This document shows, in pieces, positions 11,171 through 23,814 of a DNA stretch of 64,000 bases; the stretch's first letter is position 1, and each line of letters starts with the position of its first letter. The notes under the pieces were generated by a model. That model was not told the origin of the DNA and searched no databases. It was given only the letters and a program-made list of their open reading frames with translations. The stretch is from Cavia porcellus (Eukaryota > Chordata > Mammalia > Rodentia > Caviidae). Location of the stretch: assembly GCF_034190915.1 (NCBI RefSeq), contig NW_026947484.1, forward strand, positions 210,130,657-210,194,656. Reading direction: 5' to 3'. Position numbers and translations under genes: made by a program.

Positions 11171-12860
11171 CTGTTAGATTTTTATGCATTCCTGAGAATA
11201 AGGTATTAGAAGAAAAATACTTGGATATTACACTGAGAGATATGGGCACTTAAATGCCTTTTAGTATAAAGAGATTGGAAAACCAAATTTTAAAATGTGG
11301 TAGTTATTTTCAAGAACAAATCTTTCCCCCGGTAGCTCCTCCACTATTCCCTGCAATTTTGCAGTAGGTATAGTAGAAAGAATCCTGCAAACTCCTTCCA
11401 AAAGCAAGTTCTGTCGGGATGGGGAGCATGTCAGCCCGAACCTGTCAGTGGGAATGAGCGAGAGAGTCTGTGTCAGCCGAAATGAGGTAATTATACAAGG
11501 AAGAGGTTGCACAGGCTAAGGCAAATCTTACGCTGTAGTTTTTACTTTCTTCCAGAACACAGTCAACATGCAGCATCTGAAGCTTAAACACATCTTATTA
11601 AGCAGCCACTTCTCAAAAACTGTTACCTTACTCTGTTACCAAATGTGGATGCCAAGATCTAAAACACAAACATCAAATACCCACTCACAGAATGCTTCTT
11701 GTGTTTGACATTAACTTGAAATTTTCTAAAGATCTTACTTTCTTTGGATTACTTTTCAAATGCCTACCATCTACATCCCTTACTATTTGCATCTCTGTTG
11801 GCTATACAGGAAGGGCATCCATGTCTTTCTTTTGAGTGCCTAATTGATATGGCAATAAACATTCAGCCTTCCACGTGTCACCTGTGCTGCACGTGGAGAG
11901 AGAGGAGGAATAACCAAGTTAACAGTCTGACTTTCCAAATTATTGTTAACATGGAACTTGGGAGCACGATGCATCCTGTACGCAATTTTTCAGCAACCTG
12001 AAACAATTGATTTGGCTGAAGTAACTCTGCTTCCCTCTCCAACCACGTGAACAACACAAACAACACTTACGAGAAACTAAATTGAAATTGCCTGTCTTTC
12101 TCCTTCAATTCTGACCTTTCCTGTGGAATCTCTCCACCTCCACAGAGTTTGCCACAGTCTGGCACAGGAAACAGGGACCAAGTGGAGATAATGGAAAGAG
12201 AAGTGAAGCACAGAAGAAAATGAATTTAAAGTTCCACTAATTGCTCTAAACAAGCCCCAGCCTTGCACAGCCTATTCTGTTCTCCCCTAGTTGACACCTC
12301 TTTTCCTTCCATTGGCTTTCAAAATATCCCTTATTTTCAGTGAATTGGAGTAGAAGGAGTTTTGACTTGGAGTCAAGCAACAAAAGATTTATTTTATCTT
12401 TTATCTAATTTATAATGAAAAGTTTAACATGGAAGTCAGTCCCTTGGATGTGACCTTTCTGTCACCTAGAATGCAGGTCTACTGTCTCAAGATCCTGCCA
12501 GCTCTCCAGCCACATCTCTTCCTAGAACACCAATGAGTTCACAGGGGTTCGTAAAGAGGATATTTGATCACCCTACTTTTATCTAGAGAAGTGTGATTGT
12601 GAAATTTACCTGGGTATTTTTTATAGGTTAGTGTTCCAACATTAATACAACAAGAAATTGTTTACCTATTGAATTTTGAAAAAAATAAAAAGGCACTTGC
12701 CTGAAGTATCATCATTAGTTTTCTTCCTGTGGAATATTTTCATTTTTTATATTATTTTCTGTATTTCCTTACAATAAAAATACCCATAACACACACCAAA
12801 AGACTCCTGAATTCCATCTCCCCAGATCTTGATAATTGAACATCCTCTGCATCACCCCCA
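11171..12860. other. Single-copy intergenic sequence
   Basis: No gene or named repeat supported. Short frames (up to about 85 codons) on both strands lack family resemblance, good codon texture or exon borders. Confidence 0.4.
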
Positions 12861-13316
12861 CTGTGGCAGGCCCCTCCAAAGATATTCCTGTCCTAATCCC
12901 CAGGATAGGAATGTTATATTAACATGACAAAAAGACTTTGCCAATACCAGTCAGCTGAGAACTTTTACCATAAGGAGACACTCCTGAGTTACCCAAGTGA
13001 GTTCAGTGTAATCACATGTATCATTTTAAGAAAAGTGTTTAAAGTTCAGACACAGAAAGATTGGGAAAAGCCTCACTGCTGACTTTGAAAATGAAAAACA
13101 CAACAATGAGCCAAGAAATGCAGGCAGCTCCTGGAAGCTGGAAAAGGCAGTTAGATTCTCTTGTAGAATCTCTTGTAGAGTCTAGATTCTCTTTCAGAGA
13201 TGCAGCCCTACCAATACCTTGACAGAACTTCTGACTTCCAGAACTGAAGGATAAATCTGTTTGTTTTAGGTCACTAAGTTCATGGCAGTTCCAACAATGG
13301 GAAGCTAACACAACCA
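12861..13316 (+). mobile_element. MLT1-type MaLR solo LTR, diverged
   Basis: The LTR begins near 'tgtggcaggcccctccaaag' and shows MLT1 landmarks in order: 'cctaatccccaggat', 'catgacaaaaagactttgcc', 'gttcagtgtaatcaca', 'gccaagaaatgcaggcagct', 'tgacttccagaactg' and a terminal 'gggaagctaacacaac'. MLT1 LTRs are remains of ERVL-MaLR retrotransposons, long inactive. A small internal AGATTCTCTTGTAGA duplication sits near 13153-13185. Confidence 0.8.
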
Positions 13317-13504
13317 ACTCGATTATACTATTTAGAAAGGATCTGTGTCATTTGCGGTAGTCTTTATTATTATTATTTATGATCCAGATGATTCCATTTA
13401 AAGTACTCTGAACATTAATTAATTAAATGCTAAGCATCATCCCATAATTAGCCATTCCCCCATGGAGAAGACGGCCCTCCTGAAGTAAGATCTCATAGCA
13501 AATA

Positions 13505-13665
13505 GGTAAAAATTTCAGGGTTGAGGGACAGATAGACTTGGATTTGAGCCTTTTCTCTAAAATATTGCTATATGAGTCTCATAAGGTCAATGAGAGCATT
13601 AAGTAAAATCTGCAAAAAGTCCTGGTACATATGGTAGCTACTATAGTTATGGTTATTAGAATGAA
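13505..13665 (+). mobile_element. MIR SINE relic
   Basis: Sense order of MIR: 'acagatagacttggatttga', 'tgagtctcataaggtcaatg', 'cattaagtaaaatctgcaaa' and 'tcctggtacatatggtagc'. Partial and diverged. Confidence 0.55.
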
Positions 13666-13789
13666 TAGTTTACCAAACTAGCATCTTTAACAAAGACTGG
13701 GTAGCATGAACGTGATTCAAGTGGGGCCACAAAGATGAGGCCAAGTTGGGAAGAGTTCTCCAGAAGTGAGGACAATGTATTGGGAAAAC

Positions 13790-13985
13790 AGGCTTTGAAG
13801 GAGACTTGGCTTTGCCCTTAATTACCGCTGTCATCATCTTAGGTGAGTTACTTTATCTCTCTGACCCACAACACCTTCAGTTAAAATTTGCATAATGATG
13901 CCCACCCCACAGGAGTATTTTGAGAACTAGATACAATTATGCATGCGAAACTTGGGAAAAGCTTAGCAGTCACTAGGGTTAAGGA
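13790..13985 (+). mobile_element. MIR SINE relic
   Basis: Strings 'agtactttatctctctgacc'-like (13845-13865), 'aaaatttgcataatgatgcc' and 'aggagtattttgagaactag' follow the sense MIR core. Lies just downstream of another MIR relic in the same orientation. Confidence 0.65.
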
Positions 13986-14064
13986 AGTAGCAAGGACAGT
14001 GCCATAGGTCACATTTTTATAAAGCATAAACTGGCAGATGGTCTTTAGTGCAGCAACCAGATTG

Positions 14065-14087
14065 AAAAAAAAAAAAAAAAAAAAAAA
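14065..14087. repeat. (A)23 homopolymer
   Basis: An uninterrupted run of 23 A residues. It could be the tail of an eroded retrotransposed fragment, but no recognisable body lies immediately upstream. Confidence 0.9.
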
Positions 14088-15136
14088 CAGCTGAGAAAAT
14101 TTGGGGATTGGTTGGAATCAAATTATAAGGACCCCTGTATTCCCAAACTAGGATGGCTTGACCTAAAGGACTCAGAGTGGATTTTATAATAGAACTCATC
14201 AAGCATAAGCCATGTAGAGTTTTATGTAACACTGTATTATAAATTCGTGTCACTTTGTCTATAATACAGACGACAGGGGAATTTATAAAGAAGCACTCTT
14301 GAGAGTTTCTATAAGCCAAACTTTTCAAAGTTTGTTAGCAACAGAATACATGTAAATGAGTAAAATATTAATGCACAATTACAATACATAAATCACAAAA
14401 TAGTTTTTAATATAATTACACGAGGCAGATATATGCTGAGAAACAACCACTTACAAAGTTAAAGATGTAACAGTGACCCACTGTGTTTATGGAGCCTAGT
14501 CTGGTGTAACATACAGGCATAGATTAAATAGTTATACAAAGTATACTTCATGTACCAGAATTGTATCACTCGGTGTTTTGCTAGATAAACAGATATAATA
14601 CAAGATATACAAATGTATAAAAAATTACAAGACTTACAATGGCCACCCAGAGTTACATGAGGAAGCGTGCAGAGGGTGTCTACACAGGGGACACTGAAAG
14701 TTTCTGTCTAAGGCCTACAGTTCACTGCAGTGTCTTGTGCTTTCCATATCAGAAGGCCGATGGGTCTGCAATGAAGGTTGAAGAGTCTATGCCGGAAGCT
14801 AAAGGATGGAACCCTTCCAAAGGGTTGGTGCTCAGAACCAGGAGATGACGTCTAAACTGAAAGCAAAGACTGGAGCTTGTCCAAAGAACTGAAGCACATC
14901 TGTCCTTCCTAGTTTCCTCTTTGTACCATGCAGGTGATGAGCCCCTCTAGGGAGGGTCTTCTACACCCTAGGGAGCAGAACTTCTGAGGCGATTTAGTTA
15001 GGCTCCTAAACTCAAGTTGACACAACTAGTCAACCATTATAAAAATGTATAATCATATAATATATGCATATTTCATGCAAATTTTGAAGAGAAACTATAA
15101 AGAGCTGTGATAACATATGCAGGGAAGTTCTAATAC
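14088..15136. other. Intergenic sequence, nothing recognised
   Basis: AT-rich DNA. A 69-codon frame at 14639-14848 has no recognised homology. I see no repeat family I can defend. Confidence 0.4.
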
Positions 15137-15505
15137 TGGCTACTGTGGACTGAATCATATTTCCCTCCAAATTCATATGGCAAAGTCCCCATCACCAATA
15201 TGCTGATACTCAGAGATGGGGTCATAGGAGTTACTTAGGCTTAAATAAGGCTGTAGGGTGGTCTTTATAAGAAGAGACATAGGGAGCCCTCTCTCTGCCT
15301 CCTCCTTTTCCTCTTCCTTTGCATCCCTCTCTATCTCCACTTCCCACTATGTTCACAGTGAAAAAGTAAACAGGAAGTGAGGCCTCGTGCTGGTACCTGA
15401 GCTTAGACATCCAGCCACACAGAACTATGAGAAAATAAACATTCTATTATTCAACCTGTCTTGTCCACGGTACTTTTTATGGCAACCCAGACGGACTAAT
15501 ACACA
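15137..15505 (+). mobile_element. MLT1/MST-type MaLR solo LTR
   Basis: Sense MaLR LTR features in order: 'tactgtggactgaatcatat', 'cagagatggggtcatagg', 'tctttataagaagagacat', a pyrimidine-rich tract, 'agaactatgagaaaataaac' (AATAAA-like poly(A) region) and terminal 'cggactaatacaca'. Better preserved than the LTR at 12.9 kb. Confidence 0.88.
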
Positions 15506-16314
15506 CTCCAGGATGTTTGTATTCTTGGCATCTACTCCTTTCCCTTACTTTGAGTAGTCGTCCCAAAGATAAAAAGCCTACAGAACTGTCCCTAACTGGT
15601 GTGATCTGATTCAAGGCCGATTGTGTTCTGCCTCCAGCAATTGCTTCTTAGAACTCCTGCCCAAATCCCTGACTTCACCTTCCCTTGGCAATCACTTCTC
15701 ACCCGTTGGATATCTTCATGGGTATAAAGGTACAAGGTGGCTGTGATGGAATCTCCTGGATTATGTAAGAGCCATTTCTTCCCTGTACATGGTCAGTATC
15801 TACTTTTTGATGTGATGAGGATGACTGGAACGATAAGAAACTTCTTATTTGAGCTGGAATGTGATGTAGCATGTGTGGCATGACATAACTATTATTTCCT
15901 GGAGAATTAAGGAAAATTGGCAAAACTAAGAACAATAATAAAACAAGAAAGAGGAAATGAGGAAGGGAACAGAAGGATCAAAAGAGAAGCCATTGAACAG
16001 CTAGGAAAGAGGACCGGAGTGTAAATGAAACTTGACACTGGCTTTGAAAGGTTTTTGTCAGAACGATTCCCAAAGAAGTCACTTGGTGCAGTTCAGTTAT
16101 CGAGTATCTCTGAACGCAGAGAGGAGTAGGTGCTTCAGAAAAATGGAACCCAAGGTAAGCTACTGACTCCATTTTTATGATCTACTGACTCTGACAGTAA
16201 ACTCTTATGTCCCCACATAACCTGTGGCCAAAGACTCTAAGCAGTTTATTACTCTCTTCCTTGTCCAATATATTCATCTCATAGTGACCAGAATTATATT
16301 CATCAATGCAAGTT

Positions 16315-16790
16315 GGGTATTTATAAACATAAATTGACTCACTCTCTGCTTAAAACTTCCCAGTGATTTCCTTTGCATTTAGGATAAAAACTAGGCCTTC
16401 CCATGGCCTACAAAACTAGCAGGGAGATTCCTGGCCAGCTGTGCGACACGTGGTGGCCACCCTTCCTTCCAATGCACCTGCTGCCCGGTGTGGGTACTTT
16501 CTGAAGCTTCCCAGTCTCCCTCTTGCAGAGCTAAGGCTGAAGGTTAAGCCCATAATGCTCTTCTTTCATTTCTTCACTTAACTGTCCCTTCTCAGGGCTC
16601 AGCTTCTAGACCTGAATGCCGCATTCTAAGAGGGTGTTCTGTCAAAGGGCCTTTCACTCTCTTCCTCTGTAGTGTGTGATTGTCTTCCCATTTATGCATG
16701 TTCTGCTCTTCTTGTTTGTCATTCTATTAGCAGAACCCAATCTGTTGGCCTGCATATAACAGACACTCAAGTACTTTTGAATTAATGAAG
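16315..16790 (+). mobile_element. L2 LINE 3' end relic
   Basis: The order 'aaaacttcccagtgatttcc', 'ggataaaaactaggccttc', 'ccatggcctacaaaac', 'ttcccttctcagggctcagc'-like and a final 'actcaagtacttttgaatta' matches the sense 3' part of L2. Ancient, non-coding and diverged. Confidence 0.65.
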
Positions 16791-17061
16791 GGTTAGGGGC
16801 ATGGATATGAGAGTGAATGGGTGGATGGACAGATGGACAGTTAAAGGTTAGATGGAGAAAGGATGCATGAACCAGATAGCAAGTTTAAGAGAATGAATAA
16901 GTTTAAGTTTAGACCTTTCAGGAAATTTAAAGCTGCTTCACTGGATCAAGTCCAAAATTCTTCAAGCACTGTTTTCCCTTATGGTACCCCTCACTGCTGC
17001 ATTCTCTAGGACAAGGAATAGGAGCATTACGTCTTGTCCTTTTTTTTTAATGTCTTTATCC

Positions 17062-17106
17062 CTCCTCCTCCTCCTGCAGGTCCTCTTCTTTCTTCTCCTC
17101 CTTCTG
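17062..17106. repeat. (TCC)n / (TTC)n pyrimidine tract
   Basis: Imperfect trinucleotide TCC and TTC repeats next to an 8-10 T run at 17040. Low-complexity only. Confidence 0.8.
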
Positions 17107-17465
17107 CTTGTGCCATATCATTTTGTTCAATGATTTATCTCTAGCTTCTAGTACTCCGCCAAGTACTTAGTAGGTACTTGATGACAACTTGTTTAATATC
17201 CAAAAGTAAAAGATTTTTATGCCAAGAATCATGGCAAACACCTCACAGACATCTTTCAATTGAGCAACATGTCAAAGCATGAGTTGACATTACTAGATTT
17301 AGAAAACAATGCTTAGAAAAATAAACATTAAATATCCTTCTGAAATTAGGATGCATACTTTGTATATTTTATATAAGCTAATGAGCACAATTTGGCATTA
17401 CCTTAATGTCTCACTATTCTTAAGCTGAGCATCATTTCTTCTATCTCTTAAAATATAGCTCTGCC

Positions 17466-17557
17466 TGGAGTTTTCTTTTGGTACCAGAAACTGAACCCAG
17501 AGCCTTGTATTTGTCAGGTAGGCTCTGAGTGACTGAACTACCTCCCCAACCCCTCTG
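17466..17557 (-). mobile_element. ID-type SINE, minus strand
   Basis: Reverse complement of an ID element: 'ggtaccagaaactgaaccca' corresponds to the 3' part with the B box, and 'tgactgaactacctccccaa' corresponds to the A box and the ggggagg head. Moderately diverged; belongs to the older 'aaggctctgggttc' class. Confidence 0.82.
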
Positions 17558-18389
17558 CTTAACATATGAAGGAAATACATGGACAGAAACAGGCCTCACA
17601 GTTGCCACAGTCATCTGCACCAGAAGAAGACAGAAATTCTAAGATGATCCAGAAAGCAACTTTCCTTGGAAAAGGAAAAATGAAGCAAAACATGACTAGC
17701 TTTGGAGCCACTGAGAGTACTTCCCTTGGTGTCCCACAGGGCCAAATAGGATTCCCATATTTTCCTCTTCTACTGATCCAAGGGAGATGTGAGGAGTGGA
17801 TCATGGAATGCAGGTGTTGTACATTACACAGTTTCTGGCCACAAATCATGCCTGCTTTATGTGATTTTGATCCTGCTGTCTCCTCATAACCTAATAACCT
17901 TGAGATCCTCACTTTCCACAGTCAGGGAAAAGGGATCAGCTTCCTCCTGTCCTTGCCTTTGTAGGGAAAGAATGTGACTCATTTCCTCAAAGATATGAAC
18001 CCTACAAATGAGTTGTTTGTATGTTTTTCTCTCTATGGTTTTCTGCACTTGGAATGGCAATAATGAATGAATACAGATGGCTCTTAAGTGACAGAATATC
18101 AGACGAAACAGAGAAATCAGACATATTATTTACGGAGTGTGTTGTTTTGCTCATTAGTCTTGAAATTAAATCCCTTAAGTAACGTAGTCTCTGTCTTTGA
18201 GCAAGGCAGAGCCGTGGGCCACATTTTTAAATATGTATAATTAAAAACTTATATACTGTGATCTCTGATATCTCAAATTTATATAAAAAATTTCTTCAAA
18301 TGACATACGGTAAACCATATCAAATCCATTTCTTACTTGAAAAACGGTGTAACTGCTGTGTCTTTCTGTAGCTGCATCTCATTCTGACT

Positions 18390-18870
18390 TATTGACGGAT
18401 TTTAGCTTTTCATAGAAAGGGTTTTAACGAAGCCACTTCAAGCCCTTTTCAGATTTGAAATGATAAAAGCATTGGCAGGACTTGTAAGAGATAGCACAGG
18501 GCTGCCCTCCGAACATCTCTCACAGCGGAAACCTGCCCTCCTCCAAAGAGAGCACTTTGCCATTTATGAGGATTTAGGAAGGAGAGGGAAGTGCACGCAT
18601 GATGTAATTTTGAAAGATCCTTTGAAAGCACACATTTCCACCCCCGGGAAAGGGGATCGGTTTATCTGAGAGTCCGCAGGTGGCACATTTTCCATTTCTG
18701 TGGCCATAAGAGGGTGGCTCGTGGGGCGGAGGTCGACTTGGGGATGCTGAAATTCCCTCTGTCACGAAAGAAATCTCTCAGACAAACTAGTAACCGCTGA
18801 AGCAATTCACTTAGGTGGTGATTTTACAAAATACACGTGTTAAAAACCATTAACATTTTAATTGAAATCT
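18390..18870. promoter_or_regulatory. Candidate conserved non-coding element
   Basis: Repeat-free, with more CpG than the surrounding DNA. It includes 'aaagatcctttgaaagc' (TCF/LEF-like CTTTGAA), 'ccacccccgggaaagggg', 'gcaggtggcac' (E-box CAGGTG) and 'gtggtgattttacaaaatac'. Frames on both strands overlap and are not gene-like. A regulatory role is inferred from texture. Confidence 0.3.
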
Positions 18871-19049
18871 CAACAATAAATTTGTATTCTAGGATGGAAG
18901 GAGAGATGGCTTAATTTGTTTGGCTGCTGGTTATTACTGCTTATAAGGTTCTGTTTGTACCCACTGAAATTAAATAATAAGGCTGTCTCTGGTCCACCTA
19001 CAAGTCCAACTTACGTCTATATTTACTAAGCAGTGAAGCAGAAAATAAG

Positions 19050-19738
19050 AAATGGACTGCTTCTTTAGGGATGTAATGTGGTTGGCACCTTCTGACATGG
19101 CTGCAAGCGACTGCCACCTCCCAGTGCCCAAATGGAGGTGGTCCCTTGTTGCTTGACTCTGGCAGCTTGTAGTGACCTGATTCTACCACAGGGAGTACTG
19201 AAAAAGTGAGGAGGTGCTGCTTTCAAGGTTAAGTTATAAAAGACTCACAGCTCTCTTTGCCTCTGTCACTCTCTCCTGTTCCCTCTCTCCTCTCCCCTCT
19301 TTTTCTTCCCTTCCCTTCTTTGCCTCTCATTTCCAGCTTCCTTCTCCTCCCCTTCCTCTCTACTCTTGCTTTCTATTATGAAACCAGCCACTATTTCATG
19401 AACTCCCTGATGGAGTAAGCATGTGGAAAGTGACTGAGTTGCTTCCAGATAATAACAAAATGGAAAATGAGGCTGTCAGTCCAACACCCATGAGGAACAG
19501 AACCCTGCCAACAGTGCAGTGGATGAGCATGCCAGCAGACTCTTGGCCAACTATGCCTCCTGTTGAGACCACAGCCCCAGCCAATACCTAGATTGCAGTC
19601 TTGCAAGAGCCTCTGAGACAGAAAGACCTAACTAGGCCAAACCAGATTCTTGACTCACAGGAACTGTGAGATAATAAGTGTGGCTTTAAGCCATCTAATT
19701 TGAGGTGATTTGTTATGCTAGATGGATAACTAACTCAA
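19050..19738 (+). mobile_element. MLT1-type MaLR LTR with pyrimidine-rich insert
   Basis: MLT1 landmarks: 'gcagcttgtagtgacctgat'-side sequence, 'tttcaaggttaagttataaa', a ~120-bp T/C-rich stretch (19255-19375), 'ctcctgttgagaccacagcc', 'actgtgagataataagtgtg', 'taagccatctaatttgaggt' and 'atggataactaactc'. It is longer than a usual MLT1 LTR because of the pyrimidine tract. The left border is uncertain. Confidence 0.72.
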
Positions 19739-19910
19739 AAACACTCAAATATGTTAACATCTCACATATTAGAAGAGCAATGTATACTATGTCTATATAA
19801 TGTAACACCAAGTAAGACTGAAGTATATTTATCATGTGAAAATAATATCTATACAAATTGTACCTCAGTTCGCAACTCAGCTGTCTCCACAATTCTGATT
19901 ACAAACTGAA

Positions 19911-20266
19911 TGTCTTGGTTACCTTTTACTTATCACTAAGACAAAATACCTGACACCCAAAGTTAGGGAAGGAAAGATTTATTTCTTACAGTTCTTGGAG
20001 GTTTCCGTCCATACTCAGTTGGCTTCAAGGCAGCGTGGTGTTGTGGGGTAGCCATTCATGGCTGCTGCAAACAGCAAGTGTGAACCAGCAAGAGAGAGAC
20101 ACACCTTCTTCCCACTGATACATCATATCTTGGCTCCAGCCCTGGGTAGGTGAAACACTCATAACCACCAATCTGAGCGCTAGACAATGAACCAATCACA
20201 AACACTAGATTTGGTGGAGGCCATAATTGCATGAGGCTTGGGGGGTCACTGACATAAACCATGACA
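19911..20266 (-). mobile_element. ORR1-like MaLR solo LTR, copy 1, with 5-bp TSD
   Basis: This is one of three related minus-strand LTRs. It is bounded by TG...CA (TGTCTTGG at the left end, ATGACA at the right) and flanked by a perfect 5-bp duplication CTGAA (19906-19910 and 20267-20271). On the minus strand it reads from a 'tgtcatggtttatgtcagtg' start to an AATAAA-type signal near 'aaataaatctttccttccc'. No internal retroviral sequence is present, so it is a recombined solo LTR. The family resembles rodent ERVL-MaLR (ORR1/MT-like). Confidence 0.9.
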
Positions 20267-22429
20267 CTGAACTAGACAGAAACCAAATCAAATCTCCCCA
20301 TGAGGTCAACACTAAACATCTCAGTTTGCAACCAGAATCACAGAAAGAATCGTTTGTGAATCGAGGTACTACGGTGTAATTACATTAATTTCCAAATAAG
20401 ACTAAGGTAATTTCTTTACAAAACTGAGGGTAAAGAAACCAGAGCTCAGTTCAACACTTAAAAGTTATAGAAAATATTTTGCCAAAAGACATAGAGAAAT
20501 CTTGATTTAATTTTAAGGAATTCTATTTTTTAATCTGCCAAATCTCTAGGGAAATCACACTACATAGTGTATGAAGAGGGAGATTTAATGTGAGAATTAG
20601 GGAAGTATTGAAAATTCTGAGGGAACAAAAGAGAGAGACTGGCATTACCCAGAGAACAGGAGGTTCCTAATACGCAGAAGACTACACTTGCTGCTGTGTC
20701 ACCAAAGAAACATGACAGGAGCCATGTCCCACACTACTACTGCTGGCTCTTCTTGCCTAAAATGCAACCAAAGCGGGAATGGCTTGTTCTGCCTTCCTGC
20801 CTTTGAACACCCCATGAAGTTCTTCTAGTGGCAGCCTTTCCTCTGAGTCCACCTAAAAAGAGGTTCTGGGAAGCACACTGCCAGTAGCATGTTGGGCATG
20901 TGCCTAAGTGCCACTAAACATTCTCTGCCACATACATGAAACTAGTTTATATAGCTCCCTTTAAGCAACAACATGTATTTTTCAAGATTAAAAATGCCTG
21001 AAAACTGTCTCATGCTACAGGAATCCTTGGGTGTTTTATGTGAATATTACAAATTAAGCACAAAATTACTACTGTATTCACATGGTAACAAAAAAATTGA
21101 ATGCATGCATCAATTTCATCACATATAAAACTGAGGGATTCTGATTTGTAAAATGTTATCAAGCCTGTCATGAAAGTGAGTTTTTGACCCAACAATTTAA
21201 TTAAATCAAAACAGTTTCTTTAGAAATGACTTCTATAGAGTAATAGCCTGACCTGCCCAGATTCATATCCTCATTTCATTGAGAAGCAAAAGAAAGCATG
21301 CATATGTTGGACATGACTGCTTTGAAATCCACATATTTTTCTTGCCCTTGTTTAGAATTGTTTGATATTCCAAACACACGGACCTGTTATCTCCAGCCAC
21401 TCTACACAATCCTGAATGCCTTGAATTATTTAATCGCCACTCAACTCAGACAAGTTTTTCAGCTAGGCACTGGAAGAAAATCATGTTATCAATTAATTTT
21501 TACTGGAGTGTTACTCTAGCTTTCATAACCACCTTAACCTTTTATTATTCTATGCGCATTATCAAAAGACCTTTGTTTCACGGAACAGTATGCTATTTGA
21601 GAGCAATGTAGTTTTCAATTTAATGAGTATTTACAGAAGGTCAGGACATTCCAAGCACTGTGGTAGGTGCTGCCCTACATTTCTCTTCAGTTCTAATGCC
21701 ATGAGCCTCACACTCTCCAGACTAAACCTGGTGTTCAGTGTGTAGTTATCAAACGACTGGTCAGCTCAAGAAAATGTACAGATTCAAAGGAACTATGAGA
21801 TTTCTGTTAAGCCACAGTCTTCCATCTTTTACCTGTAATGGATGTATTTTCAATCTGCCTAAGAATCCCTAATAACTTCTCAGAGGCTTGGTTCTTTCAG
21901 AGGAAATATTTTTAAAAACCTATATTGCTTTAATGTGCTTATTTGTAACAGGTAATTGCATTTCTTCTTTCTTGAAGAAATACAATTAGAAAATCATGTC
22001 TATGGTCCTCTCCCTTAAAGAGTCGATAAGACCCTCAACCACAGTTTCCAAGCTCCTATTAGGAGATTTTCCCACGCAGAGTGGAGGAGCAGAATTGCAA
22101 CTGCTTGTAAAGGTTATAAGGGGGAGAAAATGTGAGTATGCATCAGAAAAATCTGTACTCAATCCCAGTGTGTTCTGTGGGGTCCTGGACAAAGTGAGGG
22201 CCTTTCTTATTGCTCCTTGATCCTTATTTGTTCATCTGGATGAGTATGGCTAGGTCAGTAATACAATTGGCTTAGGTACCAGTGGGAGACGATCATAGTA
22301 AAGAGAGCACTTGTGCTATTTCTGCAGCCTCTCAAGACCCACAGAGATGATGGAAAAGGAAGACACAAATGCTGTCTCATCTTATAAATATAAAGCAGGA
22401 ATACAGGAAGTTGGAAAGTAGATGCACAC

Positions 22430-22768
22430 TGTCTTAGTTACTTTTAACTCGTTGCTGAGACAAAATATCTGATGCACCAAGTTGGGAAAGGAAAGGTTTA
22501 TTCCTTACAGTCTTCAGAGGTTTCAGTCCACACTCAGTTGGCTCCAAGGCAGGGTGGCATGGTGAGGTTGCAGTTTACGGCTGCTGCAAACCGCAAGACA
22601 GAAACCGGCAAGAGAGAGAGAGACACACCTTCTTCCTGCCATTACATTATATGCTGGCTCCACCCCTATGTGGGTGTAGCACTGACATCATCAATGCCAG
22701 CTCTAGACAATCACAAATGCATAATGCAAAGGCATGAGGCCTGGGGCCCACTGACATAAACCATGACA
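22430..22768 (-). mobile_element. ORR1-like MaLR solo LTR, copy 2, with 5-bp TSD
   Basis: Same family as the LTRs at 19.9 and 29.5 kb, with TGTCTTAG at the left and CCATGACA at the right. A perfect CACAC duplication flanks it (22425-22429 and 22769-22773). On the minus strand 'aggaataaacctttccttt' carries the AATAAA signal. Solo LTR without coding interior. Confidence 0.92.
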
Positions 22769-23288
22769 CACACGATGAAACCCAAAACATTGAGAGTTAA
22801 TGAAGGATAAAAGGCTGAGAAGCCACCTACTTCATTCTGTAGGACCCCACAAAAGGCTTGGAAAGGGAAATAATTTCTCACCCTTAGAAGCAGAGATAAA
22901 AATGGAGCTGAAGATTTCAAGAGCAGTGAAAACTCTTTACAAAGCGATCCAAGATCATCCTTAAACTAGCAAGCTCTACCTGATAAAAAGGCTGAAAAAT
23001 CTATTTTCCAGAAAGAAAAACAGAATTCTGCTCTAGAAACATAAGCACTGTGAAGGCCAGAAACATGAGACTAGGAAAAGCAAGAAAATGCAAAATCCTG
23101 CTTATAAACTCTTAAAATATCCCTATCTCCTCTTTACTATCAGCCCTCTACCCTGACTAAGTCTTTGAAGTCTGAAGGAAGGTTTTTCCACCCCCCCCCA
23201 AAAAAAAGGCTAGAAAATTCTATTAGAAATCTTTCAGCCCTAGAGAAAAAGCTTAAACCATGATAACAATGATTCCTCATTATGACAC

Positions 23289-23735
23289 TGCCATAGTTTA
23301 GATCTAAAATATCCACCAAAGTCTCGTGTGCTCAGAGGCGGAGCTTTCAAATGTGGTTGGCTCATGAAAGCACTGTACTCACCAGCAGCTTAGTACATTG
23401 TTGAATGTGCTGTTAATGCCTAGTTGGAGGAGGTGAGCTGCTGAGAGAGAGCTGGAAGACTGGATTCCTTTCCTTTGGCCTGTCTGTCTCTCTCTCTGTC
23501 TCTCTCTCTGTCTCTCTCTGTCACTGTCTCTCTCTCCCTCTCCCTCTCCGTCTCCCTCTCTCTCTCTTTCCTCCTACCATGAGTTAAGCAGCTTCATTAT
23601 ACCATACCCCTCTACAGTGCCATTTCTGCCTTGAAGCCATAGACTGAAAACATGAGTCAATACACTCTTTGGCTTTAAGTCGTATATGTCAGGTGTTTTG
23701 ATCTCAGTGGTGACAAGTTGACTGATATTTAATGG
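23289..23735 (+). mobile_element. MaLR (ORR1/MT-like) LTR, plus strand
   Basis: Begins TGCCATAGTTTAGATCT and continues with 'caaagtctcgtgtgctcag', a CT-microsatellite, 'taccatgagttaagcagct', 'cttgaagccatagactgaaa' and 'gtcaggtgttttgatctcag'. It ends near 'agttgactgatattta'. Orientation is opposite to the three minus-strand LTRs and the sequence is from a different MaLR subfamily. The right border is approximate. Confidence 0.8.
23484..23572. repeat. (TC)n / (TCTCTG)n microsatellite inside an LTR
   Basis: TCTG, TCTC and TCCC repeat units fill the pyrimidine-rich part of the enclosing MaLR LTR. Such LTRs normally carry a short CT tract here, which appears to have expanded. Confidence 0.88.
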
Positions 23736-23814
23736 CATTCAGTGGAAATCATGATTAACTAGTCTATACAAGCAGAGCTTCCATTTTGTTAAATATGAAT
23801 AGAAAACTAAGAAT

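Noticed and set aside
14017..14328. 103-codon minus-strand frame
   Set aside because: Its poly-Phe run is the translation of a homopolymer; no homology.
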